From Undaria pinnatifida (taxonomy: Eukaryota; Sar; Phaeophyceae; Laminariales; Alariaceae): a DNA stretch of 64,000 nt. The stretch lies in the NCBI GenBank assembly GCA_012845835.1, contig JABAKD010000029.1, positions 6,227,905-6,291,904 of the forward strand. The letters run 5' to 3'. Of the stretch, positions 46,170-57,196 are shown in pieces (position 1 is the stretch's first letter; each line of letters starts with the position of its first letter). The notes under the pieces are model-generated. The model saw nothing but the letters and a program-made list of their open reading frames with translations, searched no databases and had not been told where the DNA came from. The translations under genes and the position numbers were made by a program.

Positions 46170-47340
46170 TATTATAAAAAGTGAAAATTCACTCCATCCA
46201 TCTGTGAGATCGAGGATTTTGTCGAAATTCATTTTTGCAAGCTGTGTGTGGTACTTCGATCGCGCGTATTACGGGTTGTGTGTCCTCATTAAAGAAATAG
46301 GTCGGCGACTCCCCTTGCAACTACAGTGTAGCTATCAGGGTCAACAGGGTAGTGTTAGTCAGTCTGTGCGCAAAAACTATAAAACCCGTTTCTGAGGGGG
46401 ACAAAATCTGACAGCTGTGGAAGGAAATGCATCCGCTTATCAAGTGAATCCTGTAAGTCGAATATCCGGTGAGGGTGAGGGCGGAGGTTTGAAGGACGTG
46501 GGGGCCTGGTTTTATTCAAAAGGGAGCGGGGTTGGAGGGGGAGGGGGGGGCGGACGGGCGGGCGGGTGGGCAATTTGTGCGTGGCAACGACAAATTTTTC
46601 GAGGGGATAAATATGACAGTTTTGGGAAAAGCACCAGTTTATCGTGAAGGGGGGAGGGATGGGGCGGGGTTGGGGTGGGTGGGGCAGCTCAATATGTGCG
46701 TGGAAACCATACATTCTTTCAAGGGGAAAAATGTGACGGTTTAGGAAAAAATGCATCACTTTGTCATGTATATCCTGGGGTAGGTAGTAAAATAAATGAG
46801 TAGAGGGCGGAGTGTTTCAGGGGTGGAGGTTGGATGGGGGGGGGGGGTTGGGAGGCACGGGGTGGGGGCGGGGCGGGAAGGGGTGGGGGGTTGGGGGCGG
46901 GGGGTGGAAGGGGCGGGAGGGGGGGGGGGGGGGGGGAGGGCTTTAGGTGGCATAGATGTAGGGGTTTGTTGTACGTGTGGTACTAGGTCCAGGCGATACT
47001 GCGGGTGGTGGGGAAAGAGGGGGCGTTCGAGGCGGGGGACGGGGGGGGTGAAAAGCAGCGGCATTGATGGCTCTAGAAAGATTATGAGGTGATATCCAGT
47101 GGGTGAAGTGTTTATTAATCTGGCGAATTTCGATATTTGGTGGGGCGTTTGAGCAAGGGAGAGCGAGAAGAGGGGGGGGGGGGGGGGGGGTTGGAGGTTT
47201 GGGTCACATATAAAATTCAAATACACTCCGGCTGTAAGATCAAAGATATGTAGGGGCTTGTTATACGCGTGGTGCTAGGTGTAGGCGATCGTGCGGGTGG
47301 TGGGAAAAAAAGGGGCGTTGGAGGGGGGGGGTAATTAGTC
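46170..47340 (+). mobile_element. R1 repeat, copy plus partial second copy
   Basis: Starts TATAAAAAGTGAAAATTCACTCC. Full conserved block, G-rich modules to 47200, then a new start (AATACACTCCGGCTGTAAGATC, 47222) immediately joined to an internal module, so the second copy is deleted. Confidence 0.78.
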
Positions 47341-48999
47341 TGATTTTTGAATGCATTGATGTGGACAAAGTAGTAGGTGATTCATCAGTTCGATCGCTGG
47401 ATCCCGACAATTTTGCGGGTGACATGTGATGGGCTGTGAAAGGTTTCAACACGACGGATATATATGAAATACGTGCGGATAAAGCCTGCGACTAGTTCTT
47501 GCATTTGGGCGCGATGTTAACTTAGAAACGTTCGTTGTTTCTGTTGACCTACCATGTCTTGGCACGATTGTCGGCGTTGCTAATTTTTCAAAATACTTCG
47601 GTCCTAGGTAGCATGTTTGATGTGTATATCATAAATGCATGTTTTGGGTTATTGTAATTGAGAGTCTCGGTTGCAAGTTTCATTCCTCAATGGACTTCGT
47701 CGAGAGGACAAAACATCCCATGGAGATAACAATATTAAGAGCCAACATTACATATAGCTAACGTTGTTGTAAGTCTCAGATGTATCGTAACGTCTTTGGT
47801 CACGTTCGTTGATGAAGACGTTGCAACCTACGTACGTAGCTTGGACACCTCCATGCTCATATGCACCCCCTTTTCAACCCACAATTTCCCAGTAATCGAC
47901 GTGCAGAGTCTATATATGTCACATACACCTGCTTCCCAACCAAAAAAATCCAAACGTAGCATGCGTAATTTACACACATTTTCCGGTTAACTCGAATTCA
48001 CGAGTCCATGGCATCAATTTACCCACACGTAACTCATATCTCAACGTGCCCACACACATAGTTTAGTCAGGTACGACAGTGCATTAGAATCTTGTACTCT
48101 ATGGCTACAGCTAGGCCTACGTCACTACGTTTCCAGTTATATAAGCCAACACCCTGCCCCCCCCCCCCCTTCCCCACTCTTGTATCGATATATTCCCACA
48201 AACGGCGGTTGCTCATTTCTCTATATGACACTTTGTAACAATATAAATTTGAGGACAGGCGAAGTGACCATTCCCATAAATCATGTATAGCTTCCGTAAT
48301 TCAATCGATCGTTCTTAAAGATAATGAAACGTACAAAGACGTACCCCAATCATCACTTAGTAGTTTTTCATACCAGGGTGCTTGACCTTCTGCTTCGATA
48401 CATCTTCAAACCACCATAGTGACCAACCACCAATACTTGTCACCTACAACCGGGTCATGCACTCTATATATGGTCGGCTTTATCGCCGTGTTTTTTCAGT
48501 ATATAAATAAATGGCTTAAATGTTGGAGTTTGCTCGGCAAACGATCCTTGACATAGCCATATCGAAGCATGTCCATCATCAAGTTAGCTGCTGCTACCTG
48601 GAAGAAATGAACTTCCGAGCACCAAATTTCAAATCGACAAAGTTGGCTATGAATGGTGGGTTGCATACAAACACTCCTTTGAAAACCGTGTTTCAATGTG
48701 GGGGTATCTACGGTACTGTTTCAGTGTCTCCATGTGGTCCCATTTATCATACATTCGAATTTGCGACGCTCCAGGCGTACTTTGAAGAATCTCCGTATCG
48801 AGGAAAGGCACTGTTTGCTCTCTTTGTTCGTTGGTGATAGATACAGGGTTCGTAAATATCTCAACCTCGTCATCGAGGATGTGTTCCGGATACAGTCTAC
48901 CATAACCCCTCCCCCCTCCTCACTTTCTCGATTATCAACTTGTTAAAAAATAGAACCTTTCCTATTTCAAATTTCGGTAGGTCTGGTCCTACCGTAGTA
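47341..48999. other. AT-rich stretch, one weak ORF
   Basis: Plus ORF 48520-48837 (105 aa, includes VFQCGGIYGTVSVSPCGPIY) is protein-like in composition but has no recognised family. The rest has no supported feature. Confidence 0.35.
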
Positions 49000-49188
49000 A
49001 TTTAAAAATTAAAATTCACTCCTCCAGCTGTGAGATCGAATATTTTGTCGAATGTCATCTTTGCAAGCTGTGTGTGATACTTCGATCGCGCGTATTACGG
49101 GTTGTGTGTCCTCATTAGAGATATAGGGTCGTCGACTCGCCTTGCAACACTACAGTGTAGCTATCAGGGTCAACAGGGTGATACCGTA
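49000..49188 (+). mobile_element. R1 repeat, truncated 5' end
   Basis: TTTAAAAATTAAAATTCACT followed by CCTCCAGCTGTGAGATCG and the conserved block as far as GGTCAACAGGGTGATA. It truncates the Penelope-like fragment that follows. Confidence 0.75.
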
Positions 49189-49249
49189 GTTATTATGTTA
49201 TTTATTAATCTCTGAGTGTTACTGCCGTACTGTTCAATAAACTCTTAAG

Positions 49250-49443
49250 GGGGTAAAGAGGTTCAATGTCGTTCCTCGTACGGATTTTATTTTAGGCAAT
49301 TGAGTTCATGAATGAACGCAAAATCGTTCGCTAAATCGGGTGTGGGTGCAGTGCCCATGAATATGCCTGATAATTGCGTATATACCACTCGTCAAACATC
49401 GTACAAACCCTTCGTCTAGTACGAAGTTAATCCATTATCACAG
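49250..49443 (-). pseudogene. Penelope-like RT, 3' fragment
   Basis: Minus strand reads QLSGIFMGTAPTPDLANDFA followed by FIHE: the G..MGT...P.LAN motif that follows the catalytic DF box of Penelope-like reverse transcriptases. A frame change follows (then PLYPLKSLLNSTAV). The matching upstream part is at 57197-57990, on the far side of the DIRS-like element, same strand and order. Confidence 0.75.
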
Positions 49444-49649
49444 TTTGGTCTCCTCTTCACGATAATATGCGTGTTCATTAATATCATGTTGCTCCCCCGC
49501 CCCGCGGGGGAGGGTGACGGGGGTGGAAACTGACGGCTCACCCTCGTCCGGTTTTCTTCTCGTCCCTCCCCCTCCCTCGCTCCCTCTCCCAGCTATTGTA
49601 CGCGGCTGACCTGTCGCCTACCAGACAGATAACCTCAACAACCAGAAGC
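49444..49649 (-). repeat. Split direct repeat B2
   Basis: 206 bp counterpart of B1; forms the 3' end of the element, directly joined to the Penelope-like fragment. Confidence 0.92.
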
Positions 49650-49796
49650 CCCCTCCCCCTTCCGGAAGGACCTACACACACCGGAAGATGAAGGAATCAA
49701 TCCTTGCCCTTCCTTCTTTTCCTCCTCTCGCCCCCCTCCCACTCCCCTCCGCTTGAGCTCTCCTGCTCGTGAAGCAATCGGGTGGGAGGGTGGGAG

Positions 49797-50074
49797 ATTG
49801 CGATTGGTGTCTCCCCGTGCCGCCTCTCTACCCCTATGCTCCTGCCGACGTCTTCTACCTACTGATACTGCTGCTGCTGTCGCTGCTGCGTGGGCGCCAC
49901 TCCCTTCTTCCTCTGCCGGTTGTTGTGTCCGATACTCGCTGCTGGTGTGCTGCTGCTGTGCTACGTTGATGCGGCTGAGGTCCTTCTATTTTTCCCGCTA
50001 TTCCTCGCCCATGCTACCCGGTTCTCCGATATTTCCTCTTCGTCCCGCCAAACTCCAGACTGTTCCAACATTCT
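49797..50074 (-). repeat. Split direct repeat A2
   Basis: 278 bp counterpart of A1; its outer end lies 6 bp from the outer end of B1. Confidence 0.92.
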
Positions 50075-50080
50075 AAACAT

Positions 50081-50287
50081 TTTGGTCTCCTCTTCACGAA
50101 AAATATGCATGCGTATAAATATTATGGAGTTCCCCCGCCCCGCGGGGAAGAGTGGGAGGGGTGGAAACTGACGGCTCACCCTCGTTCGGTTTTCCTTGCC
50201 CCCCTTCCCCTCCCTAGCTTCCTCTCCCAGCTATTGTACGCGGCTGACCTGCCGCCTACCCGACAGATAACCTCACCAACCAGAAGC
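50081..50287 (-). repeat. Split direct repeat B1
   Basis: 207 bp, plus strand TTTGGTCTCCTCTTCACGAA ... CTCACCAACCAGAAGC; contains CCCCGCCCCGCGGGG and GGAAACTGACGGCTCACCCT, shared with B2. Confidence 0.92.
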
Positions 50288-50355
50288 TCATTCGGAAGCC
50301 GCGTTCTAAGCCCGCGCCTACCCTATTCTACCCCCCCCCCCCCCCCCCCCCCCCC

Positions 50356-51463
50356 CTATCTCGTCCCTTGTCCCGGCTGTCTGCCCGGGGCTCCTGACCT
50401 CCCTACCAATATCCTCGACAACCAAAGGGAGTCTTCCATATTCGATCTCACGTACCCCTTGCTTGCCTGCGACGCCTACCTTCCTTCCTTCTGGACCACC
50501 CACGGCTGTGCTCCCATCTCCGCCAGCCTTGTCACTCCCTCTATCCTTCCGGAGTGCAGCGCGAACCAGCTCTCCCACTGCCCTCTTCGCTCGCTTCTTG
50601 CATTTCCTCTCCACTCGCTCTAGCCCGCTCCTTAGCAAAACGTCGCTTGACCTTTCGTCCAGACCTTTCATCTTCCCCCGCTCCTGTATGTCATCAGCGG
50701 GGCGTTTTCCCCCCTGGAACCGTCTTCCCGTAGTAGCCTACTAGCTCCACCATCAGGTCCACTACGTTCCCTTCCGCCCCGCCCCCGACCCCCCCGGATC
50801 CTTTTGTTCTCACGGCTACCGCGCCTTTTCTCCCCTGATCTCCCTTCCCCGCCTTGAAACGGGTCTCCACCATATTCGCGGCTTTCCTCCTTCCCGGTCC
50901 CAGCTGCACCCCTTTCTCGACGAAGGCCACATCTCCCCTCACCAAGCAGTGAACTCCATGCACCTTTCATCCTTCCTCCGCGAATAGTTCCGAGGCCCTC
51001 AGGAGCATTTAATATGTCAGTGCCAGCCCGATCCACACGATGCTCCCCCCTACCCCTCACGCGCCGATACTCTCCTCCATCACTCTGATCATCTCCCACG
51101 TCAGCGGCCTCCTTACTTGTGCCTGGTTCCCCGCCTCCGCATGGGCCCTTCTGATCCTTTCTTCACTGCCTGAATCCTGAGGTGCTTTAGCGGCAGAGGC
51201 AGCCCCCCCCACTGCTAGTGATGAAAGTTAACCGCCATCAACTTCCCTGCCACTGTCGCCTCATTCCTTTCCGCGCAGCAGTATGCCACAAACTCTCTCA
51301 GCTCCTCCACCAGCTCCCACTCGCCCAGTTCCTTCCCTGACCAGTTCCCTTTTCCCCTCATCATTCTGCAACTTACCCACATTCTCCAACCTTGCGCATA
51401 ATTCTTTTTTGTCAACTTCGCAACCCGCCCAAGTCCGTAGCCGCGTGAAAAATCTCCGAACAC
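50356..51463 (-). pseudogene. Tyrosine recombinase of the YR element
   Basis: N-terminal SAM-like domain (LTKKNYAQGWRMW ... ATVAGKLMAVNFHH, 51463-51218). A TAG follows, then GLPLPLKHLRIQAVKKG and RRPLTWEMIRVMEE. The catalytic domain has LLRASELF (Arg at 50999-50997), HSGR (His 50556-50554, Arg 50547-50545) and the nucleophile in GYVRSN (Tyr 50454-50452). Catalytic R, H..R and Y are retained, but at least five stops (one TAG in place of the Trp of the GRW motif) and a frame change disrupt it. It overlaps the end of RNase H in another frame. Confidence 0.88.
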
Positions 51464-52535
51464 ATCTCCTTTCCTTCCGATCTAAGCTCCTGGGCCTGCC
51501 ACGGGACGGGGAGGCATTCTTTGGTCAGCCTCGATTGGATTTCGTCTTCCTTCCACCTCGTTATCTCGTCTGCTAACCCGTTCTCCACCCCCCGCACGTG
51601 CTTTGCCTGGAAGCACCACCCTCATCTCTGCTCCAACACCCCCACAATTCTCATCACCCCTTCCGATATCAGTTCCCCGTTTCCTCCTTGCAATTCTTTA
51701 CCCACTGAACCGCGGACGAGCTATCCCCCCTCCTCAGTACTGGCTCTCCCACCCTCCCCGGCCTATCCTTCCTGACAACGATCATCACGAATGCCGTCAT
51801 CACCATCTCGAGCACCTCCAGAACATTGATGGATATCCTGTTCACGTGCTCCCTTCTCCTTGTCCTGACTGTCCCCGCTCTCTCTTCCTCGATCAGGTGG
51901 TACCTCCAATATCCCCCCGTCTCCAGCCATAGCTCCCCTATTGCCTCGAATGATGCGTCGGAAAACCAGGTCCTTTTATGAGGCTGTTTCACGAACCGGA
52001 AGAACGGTGGCGCCAACTCCTCCCCCCGCCCGGCCAAGCCCTCCGTCATGCACCATCTCCACCACTCCACGCCCGCCATGAAATCTTCCGTCAGATATAT
52101 CACCCTCCCTGCCTCTGCCTTCTTCCTGTCCCTTCCCCAGCCCCCCCCCATTTTCTCCTGCCCATTCAGATGCAGCTTGCTCAGCTGCAGAAGCCGCCGC
52201 ACGAAACACCGCCCTGGTCTGATCACGTACGCCACGTGGTGCAGTTTACCTGCCAGCACGAGGACCTCCCGTACAATCGCCCTGCTCCTCTCCTCGGGCC
52301 ACTCCTGAAGCATCTCCCGTAGCCCGATGATCTTCCTTCCCGGTAAGGATATCGTCATTCTCTCCGTGTCTAAGTCAAAACCCAGCACCTCCTGCCGGGG
52401 GGCCCAATCCGTCACCTTTTTATGTGACAGCAGAGGCTCCTCTCCCACTGCCCTCTCTCCCATCGTTTGATGGTGATTCAACGCCAGTGCCTGTGACATC
52501 ACTAAGCACCTCTCCCCGCCTGCTTCCCGCTTCAA
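51412..52535 (-). CDS. RT thumb and RNase H of the YR element
   Basis: A 288-codon frame (52535-51669) continues from RT. The LGFDLDTERMTISLPGRK connection motif and LAGKLHHVAYVIRPGRCFVR lead into RNase H, whose catalytic D (WFSDASF), E (INVLEVLEM) and D (RRGDSSSAVQW) are all present. After a frameshift at about 51675 the fold finishes with AKHVRGVENGLADEITRW, ending at 51412. Unlike RT, the RNase H residues are intact. Confidence 0.85.
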
Positions 52536-53218
52536 ACCTCCACCGAAACCGCATTATCCATGAAAAAACTACCCACGCTGGGTCCTCCTCCCCTCCCCCT
52601 TCCACCTACTCGACTATGCAGCCCGGTGGCAGCGGTTCTACCGCTACTCCCGTATGCCCCGCTTTGGACATGTGCTGTGGCCTCTTTGCCAGCGGCTAGG
52701 ATTGTCGCCGATGCCTTCGTCGTCTGCCGCTGTTCCCGCTGTCTGCCTGCTGGATCGCGCTGGCGATCACACCCCACCACCCTGGGATCCCCCTCCATCC
52801 GAACAGCAACCGCAAGTCTATAAACAAATACCCTCCCAGCACGTACCCGAAGTTTGCTGCACCTGCTGGACGCACTCTTCACGCCCATTTTCTGTATCAG
52901 GATCCTTTTACCTGTCCCGAATTTGTCCCGCAGCCCCATCAACCCTCTTGATAATTTGGCCCATCACACCCGCCAGGTGGCATTCTGGAATCTGGTCCCA
53001 GTACGTCGTCTCGTTCACCGGCTGTCTCCCATCCCCCCGGTTTGCTCCGGTTCTCTGCTGAACGTCGAATCATGGACTATCCTCTTCTTAACTTTTTCTT
53101 CCACCACCTCGACAGGATTAGTCCGCAAACCTCGCACGCCCCGCGCTACTTTCACCGGCATCACGATCGCTCTCCTTTTCTTGACGTCTCCCACTGCATT
53201 CCCCCACACGTCGGCCAC
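52532..53218 (-). pseudogene. Reverse transcriptase of the YR element, inactive
   Basis: Assembled from two frames. GLRTNPVEVVEEK.KKRIVHD leads at 53130-53060. A shifted stretch YWDQIPECHLAGVMGQIIKR follows (53000-52945). Then come GTGKRILIQKMGVKSA (motif A) and SFFMDNAVSVEV (motif C). The motif A catalytic Asp is Gly (52885-52883) and the second Asp of motif C is Asn (52555-52553). At least two frameshifts. DIRS-superfamily by the downstream recombinase and RNase H. Confidence 0.85.
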
Positions 53219-53639
53219 GTGCTTTCAGGCGCTGCTATGATTCCCGTATGCCAGTTCCCGCTCGAGATTACCTCCGGGTCCCACATCCACCGGCACGCCT
53301 ACCCTCGCCATCTGTTCCAGCAGTGCGAACGGGTCGACCTTGTGTCGTTCGCGGAACAATTTTCTTCACGCGCTCTGGCGTCAATATGTGGTGCGCGCAG
53401 CTCTCCACCTAACGCCCACACCACCTTCCTTACGTTCTTTACTTTCCTTAGTGGCATCTCTTCTCCCAACCGAGCCACGACTCCCAGCAGTCGATCTCTT
53501 TCGACTGCGTCTTCCCCTGTCTTCCCGACGAGCCCCATTACGCTCCTCCACCTTAGGACCACCTCCCGTTCCTCGCCCTTGAACTCGTGCGCCGACCCGT
53601 GGCTACGCCCTGTCCCGCCCCCCCCGTGGGTAGCTCCTT

Positions 53640-54330
53640 CTCTACGCCCCGCTCCTTCGGCCCCGTTACCGAAATCTCCCCGTTGCTGAGCGTGTACGGC
53701 CTCATTGTCGTCCGCTCCCCCTTTGTCTTTGCGGAGCCCCGTCGTCGCGCTCCCTCCCAGCCTGGTTTTGTACGGCCCCGTTGCCGCCCGCCCTTCACCC
53801 CCTTTTCCCCGCAAGGCCCCGTTGCCAAGCCCCTCCCCCCCCTTGGTCTTGTACGGCCCCATCGCCGCCCACTCCCGCCCCTTTTATTTTCGCGGCCCCG
53901 TTGCCGCGTTCTGCTCAGGCCTGGACGTGTGCGAGCCCGTTGCCGCCGCCCCCCCCCCCCCCCCTATCTTTGCGCGGCCCCTTTGCCGCGCTCCCCCCGG
54001 CCGGGTCGTGTACGGTCTCGTTGCCGTACAGCCCCCCCCCCTTTTTTCGCGACCCCTTTGTCGCGTACCCCGCGTTTGTTTGATCCCGCGGCCTGGCCGC
54101 CGTCGCTCTGCGCGGCCTCGTTGCCGCGTCCCCTCCCGGCCTGATCTGCGTGTGCGACCCGGTTGTTGCACCCCTCCCCCCCATTTATTTGCGCGGCCCC
54201 GTTACCGCGCTTCCCCCCGGCCGGGTCGTGTACGGTTCCGTTACCGCACCCCCCCCCCAACCTTGTGCGTGGCGTCTTTGCGTCGCACCCCTCATTTTTT
54301 TGAGCTCGCGGCCTCGCCGCCATCGCTCCC
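53640..54330 (-). repeat. Degenerate GC-rich minisatellite in YR element
   Basis: Repeated plus-strand blocks GCGGCCCCGTTGCCGCG and CGGGTCGTGTACGG..CCGTTGCC. On the minus strand they read as GNGAVHDPAGG-like repeats. It separates the gag region from RT and probably disrupts the original reading frame. Confidence 0.7.
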
Positions 54331-54984
54331 CCCTTTTTCCAGTTCGGTACTTATTACTCCCGGCCTTCCCGCCTCGATACCACTAGCTTCTCCTTCCTGT
54401 TCCTGTACAGTTCGTTTCCTGTACCCTCCTGCCCCCCTTCCTCTCGCGCGCCCTAACCCCCGTGTTCCTATATTTTCTTTGCAACCCACTGCCTTTCCCT
54501 TTCCTTTCCTTTCCTTATGTCTCACCTTCCTGTTCCTGTTCCCCTCTGGTTCCCCACCACTACCTCCTCCCCCCTTCGAGCCCCTCATTTTCTTCACCTG
54601 GGTTGACTGGTCTGACCGACCTCGGTGTCGGCCCTCCCGCGTTGTTGGTCTCCCAACCTGTCTGGTTCGCCCGGTGGCCCTCTCTGTGCTTGCATTCGCC
54701 CCCCGGTCCCCGTTGGTCCGTGGCTTGCCCTGCGTTCTGGCAGGGCCCGTACCTTCATTCGTCCTTCTTGCCCTTCTTCTCCCTCGCCCCCTCCCCCCCC
54801 CAGGGCAGCTCGCTTCTCACCCCTTCCCCCCGCCACCCGCTCATATTTCCTTATTTCTCGCCCCTGTGCTCGAACTTGCAGTCCCCCCACTTTTCCATGT
54901 GCGGAAAGGGCTTGCCGATCTTAAAGGAGTAACACTCCCTGCTTCCCCCCCCGTCCTTCCTTTCTTCACCCTTGCGTTTTCCTG

Positions 54985-55836
54985 CTACACCCCTCTCCCC
55001 CCGCCTGGCTTCCCACCGCCGGTTGCCCTCTTCGTACTCCCCCACCCCCCCCCTTTCCTCCCTACCCTAGCCCTCCACTCACCCCCCCCCCTCATGTATA
55101 GCGGCGCCACGTCCAGCCACGCCCGTGTTGCTTTAAACTCCGGGACTGGTAGAGGCCGGGCCTCGTCTGCCGTCGGCCACGTGCTCTCCCTCCACTTCAG
55201 CCCCAGCACTTGCGTCCGCACCTCTTCCCCCAACTCCGCTAAGTCCATATTGAATCGCGTCACGAACTCATCCTGGAAGAACTCCGACTCTACCACCCTC
55301 CTGTTCGTCACGAAAAAATGATTTAGCCCTTCCTTCATGCTGTGGAATGGTCTCCCTCATTGACTCCCCACCCGTCCCAACGCTTCCCGCCCCATCTTCG
55401 TGTGCACGTCCGTCGCGAGCCTTGCCATGTACAGAATCACCCCCAGAGTAGCCTCCACCCTGTGTGGCAAGGCTGTCCCCCCCGCTCTCCAGCGCAACCC
55501 CGACTTCTTTGTCCTCGAATACATGGTCATGTCTAGGTCGGAAAAACGCATCAGGTCCCCTTCTCCTTTCCTGTTCATAAAGAACCCTCACTGCACAACG
55601 AAGATATCGCCCGTTTCATCACCGAACCCAATGGCGGTAGTCCCCCGTCTGCCCTGATTACCCCCCACATGACCATCCCCATGTCCATCACCTCTTCTCA
55701 TTATGATGGTTCCGGCTCCCTGAAGTACCTGCTGGGCCCTGGGCCCCTGTCCGCTCGCGTTTCTCCCCACTTCCGCCCTTCGCCTCCGACCCTTGCTCAT
55801 TTTTCCCACCACGGTGCCGCCTCCTTGTCCTCCCAT
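54985..55836 (-). pseudogene. Second gag-region ORF with two TGA stops
   Basis: One frame stays open for ~284 codons apart from TGA at 55590-55588 and 55359-55357. Protein-like blocks include GDLMRFSDLDMTMYSRTKKS, ATLGVILYMARLATDVHTKM, EEVRTQVLGLKWRESTW and KATRAWLDVAPLYMRGG. Probably the capsid region between the coiled-coil ORF and RT. Upstream (56250-55860) the motif AEDGYW occurs three times. Confidence 0.6.
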
Positions 55837-56099
55837 CCTCGCTTCCCATTAGCCCTTCCTCTCGTCGTCGCCCAGTAGCCGTCTTCGGCCATTTGCCCCG
55901 TCCATGCGCCTCTACCCTTTCGTCACTAAACTACCGGCCTTCCTCAGCTGCTCTAACCCTGTGCTGGCATTTCCCTTTTCCCCCCTCTATATCCGCCCTC
56001 CTTGTTCCGGTCCCCCCCTCCTGCGTCCCCAATAGCCGCCCTCGGCTGTAGGTTTTGTGATCGGATCTCCACCCCTTCCTTCCCACCCTCTCATGTCTT

Positions 56100-56783
56100 T
56101 CAGTCCCAAATGCTTCCAGTAGCCGTCCTCCGCTGTGGGTTCTTTTTGCGGGCCCCTGCTTCCTGCTTCCCATCTTCCGACCTTTTGGCTGTGCCTTCGT
56201 CGTTCGGCGGCATTATTTGAGAGTAAAATTTGTCTCGTTCTTCCCCTAACCACCCTGGCCTCCGTGTCATATGAAATCCCCTGCGTTCGTGGGGGTGGCC
56301 CATGTTTTTATGTTCCTCCGGCTGGCGGTCGCGGTCCTGCCTCCTCGGCTCTTCGTACCGCTCCTGCTGTTGTTTGTTACTCACAAGTTCATCCATTTCG
56401 TTGGTCATGTCCTTACTCGTTTCTCGGGCGCGCATCCTTCTACCAACCTCCTTTTCGAACTCGCTCTTAAGTATTGTCTTCCACCTCTCTCCCGCTCCTC
56501 TACTTTCACTTTCATCTCTCTCCTTTCCCAGGTCTTCATGAATTTGGTTCTTACCGTTGCCCTCCTTCCGGGAGCCCGCTGTTTGGTCCCCTGGCTTTCG
56601 TATCTCCCGCACGCCCTCGACGCTCCCCTTTGATCTCCTTGCTTCTTCCCTCCTCTCCAGCTCTTCTTTCCTCATGCACTCCGTCTCTTCCAGCTCCTTC
56701 CGCAGCTTTCTGATCTTCGCCTGGAAACCTGCTTCCCGTTCCTGTGAAAATGACATATCCTCGTAAACCTCTCTCCCAGCCAT
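56100..56783 (-). CDS. Gag-like coiled-coil protein of the YR element
   Basis: 227 residues, starting just inside A1. The first ~75 residues are a charged heptad-like coil (RKLRKELEETECMRKEELER), the rest is very hydrophilic and rich in Glu, Arg and Lys. No zinc knuckle. Position as first ORF after A1 suggests the Gag/ORF1 of the element; no sequence family recognised. Confidence 0.6.
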   Translation of the reverse strand: MAGREVYEDMSFSQEREAGFQAKIRKLRKELEETECMRKEELERREEARRSKGSVEGVREIRKPGDQTAGSRKEGNGKNQIHEDLGKERDESESRGAGERWKTILKSEFEKEVGRRMRARETSKDMTNEMDELVSNKQQQERYEEPRRQDRDRQPEEHKNMGHPHERRGFHMTRRPGWLGEERDKFYSQIMPPNDEGTAKRSEDGKQEAGARKKNPQRRTATGSIWD

Positions 56784-56790
56784 TATTCAG

Positions 56791-57087
56791 ATTGCGATTG
56801 GTGTCTCCCCGTGCCGCCTCTCTACCCCTATGCGCTCCTGCCGACGTCTTCTCCCTACAGCTACTGCTGCTGCTGTCGCTGCTGCGTGGGCGCTACTCCC
56901 TTCTTCCTCTACCGGTTGTTGTGTCCGATACTCGCTGCTGGTGTGCTGCTGCTGTGCTACGTTGTTGCTGCTGAAATCCTCCTATTTTTCACGCTATTCT
57001 TCCCCCTGGAACCATCCCCCCCTGTGCTACCCGGTTCTCCGATATTTCCTCTTCGTTCCGCCAAGCTCCAGACTCTTCTGACATTCT
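56791..57087 (-). repeat. Split direct repeat A1
   Basis: 297 bp, plus strand ATTGCGATTGGTGTCTCCCC ... CCAGACTCTTCTGACATTCT; ~88 % identical to A2. Confidence 0.92.
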
Positions 57088-57196
57088 TACGTCTCAGCTC
57101 GACCGACATTCAACACCTTTTATTGTTGGTCATTTCGTTAGTATTACAGGAAGTCTGAGAGACCAGTGTATTATGATGGTGTTTGGTTCCTGTTCA

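Larger units (their letters stand above)
49444..57087 (-). mobile_element. DIRS-superfamily (Ngaro/PAT-like) YR retrotransposon
   Basis: Minus-strand order: A1 repeat (57087-56791), gag-like ORFs, RT, RNase H, tyrosine recombinase, B1 (50287-50081), A2 (50074-49797), B2 (49649-49444). This A1..B1A2B2 split-direct-repeat layout is diagnostic of tyrosine-recombinase retrotransposons, and B1 and A2 meet end to end as a copy of the circle junction. No methyltransferase domain was seen between RNase H and recombinase, which favours Ngaro over DIRS/PAT. Many stops and frameshifts and lost RT catalytic residues mean it is dead. The plus strand is strongly pyrimidine-rich throughout. Confidence 0.93.

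Noticed and set aside
46756-47226. 156-aa Pro-rich minus ORF and similar Gly/Pro-rich ORFs at 43.7, 33.0, 58.5 and 60.1 kb
   Set aside because: They translate G/C homopolymer tracts of the R1 module; frame and length vary between copies.
50318-50671. 117-aa minus ORF starting at 50671
   Set aside because: Out of frame with the recombinase catalytic residues (HSGR, GYVRSN), which read in the neighbouring frame.
53705-55321. 538-codon plus-strand ORF, the longest in the window
   Set aside because: Extremely Pro/Ser/Leu-rich because the plus strand is pyrimidine-rich. It lies opposite the gag region and minisatellite of the minus-strand YR element, whose domains are recognisable.
55357-55590. 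TGA as a recoded Trp codon
   Set aside because: TAA and TAG stops also interrupt the same element, TGG is used normally, and the MFS gene contains no internal TGA; decay is simpler.
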